This document shows positions 8,806 to 15,635 of a DNA stretch of 64,000 bases, piece after piece. The translations under genes and the position numbers were made by a program. The DNA lies in assembly GCA_913775095.1 (NCBI GenBank), contig CAJYIW010000019.1:372001-436000 (forward strand), given 5' to 3'. Position 1 is the first letter of the stretch, and every line of letters starts with the position of its first letter. The stretch comes from an uncultured Siphonobacter sp. (GTDB lineage Bacteria > Bacteroidota > Bacteroidia > Cytophagales > Spirosomataceae). Under the pieces are notes generated by a model. That model did no database searches. It was not told where the DNA came from and worked only from the letters and a program-made list of their open reading frames with translations.

Positions 8806-10296
8806 ATGAAAAATATACTGAAAAAAGGAGTGCTGGGGCTGATGTTAGCCGGTTCCATGACTTCTTGCGATAAGGATTTTCTGGAAACAACGCCTACGGA
8901 TCAGATCGCTACGGCAGACGTTTTCACTACTACTAAAAATGCCTGGGCTGCCGTTAACGGGATTCACCGGCTGATGTATTCCCAGATTTTTGAAACCCAG
9001 TCTCAGGGTGGACAGTCGGGAAATATGCTGTACATGGAAGCTATGGGGGATGACTTTGTTTTCCCTACGGCATCGAACAGCTGGTTCTTGGGTACGTATC
9101 GCTGGATTGATCATCGGAATCCTTCCAGTGATAATAATAAGTATAACTATGGGTTTTACTACGTACTGATTCGCAATGCCAACATGATCATTGCGAACGT
9201 AGATAAAACGGAAGGATCTGATGCCGATAAAAAGGCAATCAAAGCAGAAGCTCTGACGTACCGGGCCTGGGCTTATTTCCAGATGGTTCAGCTGTTTGGA
9301 GAGCGTTACGCGGCCGGTGCCGCCAACAGTAGTTTAAGCGTTCCTCTGGTGCTGGAGCCTAAATCAGAAGCGACTCCCCGTAGTACCGTGGCTCAGGTGT
9401 ATGCTCAGATCAATACGGATATTAACGAAGCGATCAGCCTTTTTGACGGCTACAGCCGACCCAACAAGTCTCACTTTAATATCAATGTTGCCAAAGGTAT
9501 TAAAGCCCGGATCGCCCTGGCTCAGCAGGATTACGCTACTGCCGCCCAGTTTGCGAAAGAAGCCAGAACCGGGTACACGCTGATGAGCAATGCCCAGTAT
9601 CTCTCCGGTTTTAATAACTACGAAAACCCGGAGTGGATGTGGGGATCACGCATTATTTCTGATCAGACGAACTACTTCTATTCGTTCTTTGCGTACATGG
9701 CGATCAACTATAACTCGACTGCCATTCGTTCGGCTCCCAAGCTGATCAACTCGGCCTTGTACAATAAGATTGCGACCACGGATATTCGCAAGCAGTTATG
9801 GGATCCAACCGGAAAAAACACCGTGGATTTCCCACTGCCTGCGTCTAACTTCCAGCGTTTCGCTTACCATTCCCGCAAGTTCCGGGTAGCAGATCCTTCG
9901 ATGAGTATCGGAGATGTGCCTTACATGCGGGCGGCCGAAATGTACCTGATTGAAGCAGAAGCTCTGGCTCGTGCGGGTAACAACGCCGGTGCAGCGGATG
10001 CTCTGTATCCCTTGGCCGTAAACCGGGATCCTCAGTACGTGAAGTCAACGAAAACGGGTGCTGATCTGATCAATGAAATCATGATTCAGCGTCGGGCTGA
10101 GCTCTGGGGCGAAGGGTTCCGTTTCTACGATCTGAAACGTACCAATTCTCCTCTGGATCGTAACGGCGGTAACCACAATGCTTCCTATAACAACGGAGTA
10201 TTCAACGTACCTGCCAATGATATCAGATGGCAGTTCCTGATTCCTCAGGATGAGATCAATAACTCGAATGGCGTGGTTACTCAGAACCCCCAGTAA
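8806..10296 (+). CDS. SusD/RagB-family surface lipoprotein
   Basis: 496 residues. A short signal peptide with lipobox region SMTSC places lipidated Cys21 before DKDF, an acidic stretch like the Bacteroidota surface-export signal. The mature N-terminus KDFLETTPTDQIATADVF is the SusD hallmark. A TPR-like helical core (YRAWAYFQMVQLFGERY) and the C-terminal signature IQRRAELWGEGFRFYDLKR follow. It acts as the lid and ligand-binding partner of the SusC transporter encoded 27 bases upstream. A terminator follows about 20 bases after the stop. Confidence 0.95.
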   Translation: MKNILKKGVLGLMLAGSMTSCDKDFLETTPTDQIATADVFTTTKNAWAAVNGIHRLMYSQIFETQSQGGQSGNMLYMEAMGDDFVFPTASNSWFLGTYRWIDHRNPSSDNNKYNYGFYYVLIRNANMIIANVDKTEGSDADKKAIKAEALTYRAWAYFQMVQLFGERYAAGAANSSLSVPLVLEPKSEATPRSTVAQVYAQINTDINEAISLFDGYSRPNKSHFNINVAKGIKARIALAQQDYATAAQFAKEARTGYTLMSNAQYLSGFNNYENPEWMWGSRIISDQTNYFYSFFAYMAINYNSTAIRSAPKLINSALYNKIATTDIRKQLWDPTGKNTVDFPLPASNFQRFAYHSRKFRVADPSMSIGDVPYMRAAEMYLIEAEALARAGNNAGAADALYPLAVNRDPQYVKSTKTGADLINEIMIQRRAELWGEGFRFYDLKRTNSPLDRNGGNHNASYNNGVFNVPANDIRWQFLIPQDEINNSNGVVTQNPQ

Positions 10297-10318
10297 GATT
10301 TATTAATTTTAAAGATAC

Positions 10319-10354
10319 AAAACAGGTTGTCCGGTAACGGGCAGCCTGTTTTTG
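10319..10354 (+). terminator. Terminator of the susCD operon
   Basis: A 12-base stem (AACAGGTTGTCC/GGGCAGCCTGTT, two G-U pairs) followed by TTTTGTTTT. Confidence 0.8.
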
Positions 10355-10404
10355 TTTTCAGGAATCCCGTAGCTTTGCCGAATAGGATTGAACGCTTTTC
10401 GAAA

Positions 10405-10923
10405 ATGGATTTCAGAACTATTGACTACCTCAAACAAGGCAATGAACGACAGCAACGGGTGTATCAGGTTTTAACGGATCACCGGGTACTGGAAAGATTG
10501 TCGGCTTACCATCCGATTCTGGTGGGTACCATTCCGCTGGGCATTGACATTGAAATGAGCGATCTGGATGTCATCTGTTCCTTCACTGATCCAACTGAGT
10601 TCAGGGACACCCTTACCCGACTTTTTCATTCGGAAAAAGATTTCAAAATTTGGGCGAATAATCGACTCGACCCCGAAGCCCTGGTAGCCCGGTTTGAGCT
10701 GGAATCCTTCGAAGTAGAAGTCTTCGGACAAAACCTGCCCACCGTTCAGCAGATGGGATACCGTCACCTGAGAGCTGAGTACAACCTCCTTCAGGAGCGG
10801 GGAGAAGACTTTCGTCAGCAGATCATTGCTTTGAAAAAGCGGGGAATCAAAACCGAGCCAGCCTTCGCCCAATTGCTGGGGTTAACGGGCAATCCCTATC
10901 TGGAATTACTGAAATTTGAATAG
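10405..10923 (+). CDS. DUF4269 protein (nucleotidyltransferase-like fold)
   Basis: I place the start at ATG 10405, giving 172 residues; the longer frame would begin with TTG at 10327 inside the preceding terminator stem. The protein opens MDFRTIDYLKQGNERQQ. The segment GTIPLGIDIEMSDLDVIC resembles the G-S/T...SDLD pattern of the polymerase-beta nucleotidyltransferase superfamily, with a third acidic position possibly in FEVEVFG. Family function is unknown. The methyltransferase gene starts two bases after the stop, so the two are very likely co-transcribed. Confidence 0.85.
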   Translation: MDFRTIDYLKQGNERQQRVYQVLTDHRVLERLSAYHPILVGTIPLGIDIEMSDLDVICSFTDPTEFRDTLTRLFHSEKDFKIWANNRLDPEALVARFELESFEVEVFGQNLPTVQQMGYRHLRAEYNLLQERGEDFRQQIIALKKRGIKTEPAFAQLLGLTGNPYLELLKFE

Positions 10924-10925
10924 TC

Positions 10926-11555
10926 ATGAATGTTAAAGAAGCTTACAACCACTGGTCCGGTCAGTACGACACTAACGAAAACAAAACCCGGGATCTGGAA
11001 GCCATTTCTCTTCGGGAAACCCTGGCTGATTTTTCCTTTGAGTCCATCCTGGAGCTAGGTTGCGGTACCGGAAAGAATACGGAATGGCTGGTGACGAAAA
11101 CGCAGCACCTGACTTCCGTCGATTTTTCGGAAGAAATGCTGGCGAAAGCGAAAGCTAAGGTGAACCCGGATCGGGTTCAATTTCCCCAGGCGGATCTGAC
11201 GGAAGACTGGAGCTTTGTGGATCAGACCTATGAGCTGGTCACGTTCAGCCTGGTGCTCGAACACATCGAAGATCTGGATTTGATTTTTGAAAAGCTGGCT
11301 TCCTGCGTGGCCGGGGGCGGTTACGTCTATCTGGGAGAACTGCATCCGTTCAAGCAGTACGCAGGCTCGAAAGCCCGGTTCGAAACGTCCGAAGAAACGC
11401 AGGTAGTAACCTGTTTTACGCACCATGTTTCTGACTTTACCAACGCTGCCGCGAAACATGGATTTTCGATAGTCAGTCTGAACGAATCTTTCGACTCAAA
11501 CGATCATTCAGGCATTCCCCGGACTTTAACGCTGCTTTTGAAACGAAACCCTTAA
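10926..11555 (+). CDS. Class I SAM-dependent methyltransferase
   Basis: 209 residues with a standard Rossmann-type SAM fold: motif I ILELGCGTGKNTEWL at about residue 39, the acidic loop LTSVDFSEEML, the motif around QADLTEDWSF, and LVTFSLVLEHIEDLD as motif IV. It lacks membrane segments. The substrate is unknown; the sequence resembles the generic Methyltransf_11/25 type. It follows the DUF4269 gene by two bases and is probably translated from the same mRNA. Confidence 0.88.
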   Translation: MNVKEAYNHWSGQYDTNENKTRDLEAISLRETLADFSFESILELGCGTGKNTEWLVTKTQHLTSVDFSEEMLAKAKAKVNPDRVQFPQADLTEDWSFVDQTYELVTFSLVLEHIEDLDLIFEKLASCVAGGGYVYLGELHPFKQYAGSKARFETSEETQVVTCFTHHVSDFTNAAAKHGFSIVSLNESFDSNDHSGIPRTLTLLLKRNP

Positions 11556-11934
11556 GAAAGAGCAAGACTTGCTCCTGATTTTTATTAACCTTCTTTTGAC
11601 TAATTAATCTACCCTTCGAACATTAGCATTACCTCTGAAAAGTCCACGTGACGGAAATTATATTTTTTCAACATGAAAGCAGATCAAATTTTAGAGTTTA
11701 TCATTAAAGTAATTATAAGAGTGATCTGATACTGAGCAAAATAAAAAAAGAACGAATGGATCTAAATCGTTGATGATATCCTTAAACGTAATTAAAAACG
11801 ATTGAATCCATGTATTACTAAATCATTACTTTCAGTAATACATGGATTCTTATGGTAAGTTTATCCTTTTGGAAAAGCGATAAATGTATGCTTGTAAAGT
11901 GCTCGTTAATTACTAAGCTGCTTACCCAATTCTA
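11556..11934. other. 379-base intergenic region with a 16-base inverted repeat
   Basis: AT-rich DNA between a plus-strand methyltransferase and the end of a minus-strand gene. The only structure I can support is the perfect inverted repeat at 11804-11849. No reading frame of note. Confidence 0.5.
11804..11849. repeat. 16-base perfect inverted repeat
   Basis: Arms GAATCCATGTATTACT (11804-11819) and its exact reverse complement (11834-11849) around a 14-base loop. No T-run follows immediately, but its place between converging genes would suit a Rho-independent-like or processing hairpin. Confidence 0.65.
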
Positions 11935-12360
11935 TTACTTTAAATAATACGATTGAATTAACTTCATCGCTTCTTTTTCATCTTTTGCACAGGGCGTACA
12001 GAAGGTGCCAACGCCATTCTCGGGCCCTTCGTATTTCCAGAGGAATACCTTACGATAGGTACCTTTGGAATCGGTAACCAGTAACGTATTTCCCCGAGGC
12101 GTGAGCGTTAATACCAGTCGATTGGGAAACCTGACCTGAAAGGAAGAGGTTTTTTTACCAGCATAGGTTAATCGCAGACTTTTGCGATTTATTCCGTAGG
12201 TATAGTCAATCGTGGACCGCTGATGGTCTCTAACCCAGAAAGAAAATTCTTCATAGTTTTCCTGTCCTGGAGTGCCGGTGGAGTAGTTGGCTACCTGTTG
12301 AGCATTTACCTGGCGGCAAAAGCCAGCCATACAGAAGATCATTAACACGAAGTATTTCAT
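11935..12360 (-). CDS. Small secreted protein of unknown function
   Basis: 141 residues beginning with a signal peptide MKYFVLMIFCMAGFCRQVNA followed by QQV. The mature part is a small beta-rich domain (STIDYTYGINRKSLRLTYAG, NRLVLTLTP) with a CTPC motif near the C-terminus (GTFCTPCAKDEKE). The CxxC pair could form a disulfide in the periplasm or bind metal, but there is no thioredoxin fold around it. I do not recognise the family. It is monocistronic and reads towards the methyltransferase. Confidence 0.65.
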   Translation of the reverse strand: MKYFVLMIFCMAGFCRQVNAQQVANYSTGTPGQENYEEFSFWVRDHQRSTIDYTYGINRKSLRLTYAGKKTSSFQVRFPNRLVLTLTPRGNTLLVTDSKGTYRKVFLWKYEGPENGVGTFCTPCAKDEKEAMKLIQSYYLK

Positions 12361-12426
12361 ACGCCGATAGTTGATGTAATGATTTATATCTACGCGATAA
12401 AGGATCGTGCCGATTGGTTAAGTCAC

Positions 12427-12462
12427 AAAAAAACGACTCATCAGGGATAAGCCGTTTTTTTT
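12427..12462 (-). terminator. Terminator of the lipocalin-like lipoprotein gene
   Basis: Stem AAAAAAACGACT/AGCCGTTTTTTT with one mismatch, T-rich on the minus strand, ending 13 bases past the stop codon. Confidence 0.75.
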
Positions 12463-12474
12463 AATGGAATAGGA

Positions 12475-13014
12475 TTACTTCGCGGTTAGACCTAAGGATA
12501 CATCCATGGTACCTTTGCTAAGATCAACACTGGGGTTTTTCATTAATACCATTGAACCTAACAAATAGGCAACCATTTCCTGTTCAGTCCACTTGCTATC
12601 ATCTTTTGATAAATCTAAATTTTTCGCCATATCAAGTACAAGTGACTTCTCATTGATGCTGGAGATCGTAAACAAGATCGATTCACCATCATTGGTAACT
12701 TTCAAATTACTGTCATTAAGCTCCCACTTTCCTTTCGTTTCCTGTCCATCTTCATCACTGGAAATGAACTCTCCATTTTCATTGAAAACGAACTTTCCGG
12801 CTCCCATACTGGCACCGGCCTGTTCAGCAGTTGAACCATTAAGCGAGTAATCTTTACCATTGTGCTTTACTAATAGCGAAGTGGTAATCCAGGATTTGTT
12901 AATAAGTTGAGCTCTTGTTGCAGCATTATCCGGCTCATTTTTGTCTTTGGAACAGCTGATTAAAAAGGAGGTTGAAAGAACTAAAAAGAAGATTGAAGAA
13001 CGTAAAACGGACAT
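12475..13014 (-). CDS. Lipocalin-like lipoprotein
   Basis: I choose the ATG at 13014 (MSVLRSSIFFLVL), giving 179 residues with a compact SPII signal whose lipobox is FLISC; an ATG 11 codons upstream would add a polar extension before the signal. The mature protein carries the sequence KGKWELNDSNLKVTNDG, typical of the small lipocalin-like domains of Bacteroidota lipoproteins (a GxW near the start of the barrel, followed by ILFTISSINEKSLVLD). The protein should be anchored in the envelope. Ligand unknown; monocistronic. Confidence 0.7.
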   Translation of the reverse strand: MSVLRSSIFFLVLSTSFLISCSKDKNEPDNAATRAQLINKSWITTSLLVKHNGKDYSLNGSTAEQAGASMGAGKFVFNENGEFISSDEDGQETKGKWELNDSNLKVTNDGESILFTISSINEKSLVLDMAKNLDLSKDDSKWTEQEMVAYLLGSMVLMKNPSVDLSKGTMDVSLGLTAK

Positions 13015-13301
13015 AAAGGGGAGTTTATAGATGGAATTAAACTGCAATATGCAAAATAAAAGTATAGATTAGCAATAGGAAATGTTAATTAATAAATACT
13101 TGTAATAGATCGTCAATTTTAAGTTTATAGATGACTATTAGTTATTGATTTATAGAAACAATTTGTAGGAATTTAAGACTTTAAAATTGATATCAAAAAT
13201 TTGTAACGAATGGTTTTTGCGGAATAATGATTAGATGCATCACAGGGCTGGAATAATCTTTGTAAGAAAAGTCAGTAAATCTCTATAACTGATCAAAAGA
13301 C

Positions 13302-13838
13302 ATGGATAGTATTAATCAGCAACAACCCGAAAAAAACCGGGAAAATTTACTCGGAGCAGAAGCCGCTGAAAAAATCAAGGAATTAGTCGACAAGAGTAGT
13401 ACCTGTTTTTTCATTACTGATATTCAAAACAGTCAGCCCCTACACGTACGACCCATGGCCGTGCAGAAGGTGGAAGAGGATGGAAGTTTATGGTTTCTGA
13501 GTTCGGACGACAGCCATAAAAATGCTGAGATTCAGGTAGATCAACACGTTCAGCTGCTATTTCAGGGCTCTGCTCATTCTGACTTTTTAAGTTTGTACGG
13601 AAACGCCAGTATTTCCAGGGACAAAGCCAAAATCAAGGAATTATGGGAACCCATTCTGAAAGCCTGGTTCACGGAAGGCGAGGACGACCCCAGAATTACG
13701 GTCATCAAAGTAATGCCGACCGAAGGATACTATTGGGATAACAAACACGGAAATGCCGTAGCTTTCATTAAAACGATGGCTGGAGCACTGGTGGGCAAAA
13801 CTTTGGATGACTCCATCGAAGGCACCATTCAGGTCTAA
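13302..13838 (+). CDS. Pyridoxamine 5'-phosphate oxidase-fold protein (general stress protein 26-like)
   Basis: 178 residues. After a polar 25-residue leader comes a split-barrel FMN-binding domain: CFFITDIQNSQPLHVRPMAV, SLWFLSSDDSHKNAEI, VQLLFQGS, LYGNASISRDKAKIKELW, and a closing WDNKHG. This is the Pyridox_ox_2/general stress protein 26 type, which binds flavin and is often induced by stress, but is distinct from PdxH (encoded elsewhere in this window). The terminator comes 25 bases after the stop. Enzymatic activity is unproven for the family. Confidence 0.85.
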   Translation: MDSINQQQPEKNRENLLGAEAAEKIKELVDKSSTCFFITDIQNSQPLHVRPMAVQKVEEDGSLWFLSSDDSHKNAEIQVDQHVQLLFQGSAHSDFLSLYGNASISRDKAKIKELWEPILKAWFTEGEDDPRITVIKVMPTEGYYWDNKHGNAVAFIKTMAGALVGKTLDDSIEGTIQV

Positions 13839-13862
13839 CTCATAGAAAAAGCATCACTCCAT

Positions 13863-13891
13863 AAAAAGGAACCTGCAGGGGTTCCTTTTTT
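13863..13891 (+). terminator. Terminator after the PNPOx-fold gene
   Basis: Perfect 11-base stem AAAAAGGAACC/GGTTCCTTTTT followed by TAT. Confidence 0.85.
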
Positions 13892-13912
13892 ATTGAATTT
13901 TGATGAAGGGTA

Positions 13913-14977
13913 ATGATGATACGTGGTCGAATGAATAATTTGCCTGCTTACGTAATGAAATTAAGTATGAAAGCTGATAATGAGTTTGTTAAATACGTCC
14001 ATAATCCAGATTTACCTACCCGGGCCCTGCCCTTTGAGTGGAAAGGAACACCCGTCGACAGACGGGGTCGATTTGTCTATGAAGATAAGCCCTTTGTGAA
14101 TTCTTTCAGGGATCTATTGAAGTGGCAGCTGAGCTCTAATCCCCAAAAAGCCGAGAAGAAAACCGACCCCTGGAAATTACCCGTGATCAAGGATGAAGGT
14201 TTTTTATCCACTGCTCAGGATTGCCTCGTCTGGTTGGGACATGCTTCTTTTTTCCTCCGAATGGCCGGAATCACCATGCTGATTGATCCGGTATTATTCA
14301 ATGTTTCCTTCATCAAGCGTCATTCGGAGTTACCCATTCCTCCGGAATCGTTAGTGAATATTGATTATATTCTACTCTCTCATGATCACCGGGATCATTG
14401 CGATGAGAAAAGCCTGAAGTTATTAGTGAAGCAAAATCCCAACGCGATTTTTCTGTCGGGTTTGAAAATGGATCAGGTCATTCTGGAATTAGTAAAAAAA
14501 ACCATGAACGTCCAGACGGCTGGCTGGTATCAGAAGTATGATACGCCTTCTGCCATAAGCATTACTTATGTACCTTCCCGCCATTGGGGAAGACGTTACC
14601 TGAATGATACCAATGTTCGCTTATGGGGTGGCTTTGTGATAGAGGGAGCCGGAAAAGTGATCTATTTCGGCGGGGATTCGGGGTACGGCAGGCACTTTGA
14701 ACAAATTGGCAAAGCCTTTCCTGGTATTGATTACAGCCTGATTGGAGTAGGAGCCTACAAACCTGAATTTTTTATGGGACAAAGTCATCTTTCCCCAACT
14801 GATTCCATCAAAGCATTAAAAGATACCGGAGCTAAACACATGATTCCCATGCACTTCGGTACGTTTGATCTGGCCGATGAACCCCTGGGTGACCCCTTGA
14901 AAGTACTACAGCAACTGGACGAAAAAAGCAGAGATCACGTACTTTTCCCCGCCGTAGGCGAGGTAATCGAGCTATAA
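13913..14977 (+). CDS. MBL-fold metallohydrolase (NAPE-PLD/UlaG-like)
   Basis: 354 residues; several in-frame ATGs lie in the first 20 codons, so the exact start is uncertain. The metallo-beta-lactamase motif HDHRDH is at about residues 157-162, preceded by WLGHASFFLRMAGITMLIDPV and followed by FGGDSGYG and MIPMHFGTFDL, which supply the remaining metal ligands. This arrangement matches the L-ascorbate-6-phosphate lactonase/NAPE-PLD-like branch, including an N-terminal stretch before the core as in NAPE-PLD relatives. The likely activity is phosphodiester or lactone hydrolysis. It converges with the HD hydrolase gene with one base between them. Confidence 0.87.
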   Translation: MMIRGRMNNLPAYVMKLSMKADNEFVKYVHNPDLPTRALPFEWKGTPVDRRGRFVYEDKPFVNSFRDLLKWQLSSNPQKAEKKTDPWKLPVIKDEGFLSTAQDCLVWLGHASFFLRMAGITMLIDPVLFNVSFIKRHSELPIPPESLVNIDYILLSHDHRDHCDEKSLKLLVKQNPNAIFLSGLKMDQVILELVKKTMNVQTAGWYQKYDTPSAISITYVPSRHWGRRYLNDTNVRLWGGFVIEGAGKVIYFGGDSGYGRHFEQIGKAFPGIDYSLIGVGAYKPEFFMGQSHLSPTDSIKALKDTGAKHMIPMHFGTFDLADEPLGDPLKVLQQLDEKSRDHVLFPAVGEVIEL

Positions 14978-14978
14978 T

Positions 14979-15533
14979 TCAGCGACCACGAATCTTCCGT
15001 AATCCCTGAGCAACCGCTTCTTTCGCCTGCTTATGCAAATCTTTGTGGCCGCGGTTCATTTTTTCCAGATTCAGCTTTGCTTCGATCAGATACTTCGGAG
15101 CAAAACCTGAGCCAGACTTTACAATGTCAAGGCTATTGTCCAGAATATCAGCATATTTAATAGTTTGGGCCGTAGCACTGATTTTGCCCAGACGTTCGGC
15201 TTCCCTTGATTTTCGTTTATCCCGATTTAGTTCCGGATAATCGGCGTGTGTGAAAACGTCAGTCAGTTCATGAACCAGTTTCAGGGTTTGCTGAGCGTCT
15301 GACGCTTCCATAACAGTACTTAAAAAGGTAGCTAATTCCCCGGCACTTACTTCGGTATCTTCCAGCACATCGTGTAGGAGTGCCGCCGCCACCACCGGTA
15401 CTTTCGCATGATACTGCTTCGTGATTTCACTCACCCGGATGAGGTGATTCACATAAGGTTCGTCTACGAATTTTCGTCGCTGTCCGTCGTGAGCCTCACG
15501 CACAAAATGGGTAATGGCTTCCAGTATTTCCAT
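14979..15533 (-). CDS. HD-domain hydrolase, small alarmone hydrolase-like (RelA/SpoT HD)
   Basis: 184 residues forming one HD domain. His30, the His54-Asp55 pair and the following Glu58-Asp59 (LLHDVLEDT) reproduce the HDxxED signature of RelA/SpoT and MESH1-type (p)ppGpp hydrolases. The later segment QTIKYADILDN supplies the last metal ligand and the usual Asn. There is no synthetase, TGS or ACT domain, so this would be a stand-alone hydrolase. Activity on (p)ppGpp is inferred from the motif; related HD proteins act on other nucleotides. It is tail-to-tail with the MBL gene. Confidence 0.82.
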   Translation of the reverse strand: MEILEAITHFVREAHDGQRRKFVDEPYVNHLIRVSEITKQYHAKVPVVAAALLHDVLEDTEVSAGELATFLSTVMEASDAQQTLKLVHELTDVFTHADYPELNRDKRKSREAERLGKISATAQTIKYADILDNSLDIVKSGSGFAPKYLIEAKLNLEKMNRGHKDLHKQAKEAVAQGLRKIRGR

Positions 15534-15579
15534 GATCTTTCTGTTTTATAACTTAAAAGCAGAGTAGTAGGCAAAAGCT

Positions 15580-15616
15580 AAAAAGCTCTGCCATGAAACA
15601 CAGCAGAGCTTTTTAA
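15580..15616 (-). terminator. Terminator of the sugar dehydrogenase gene
   Basis: Stem AAAAGCTCTGC/GCAGAGCTTTT with an 11-base loop and T-rich continuation on the minus strand; 20 bases past the stop at 15636. Confidence 0.85.
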
Positions 15617-15635
15617 AACGAGAAAATTCAGATTG

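Noticed and set aside
10327..10404. Longer start for the DUF4269 protein
   Set aside because: The TTG start sits inside the stem of the susCD terminator and the family begins at MDFRTIDY.
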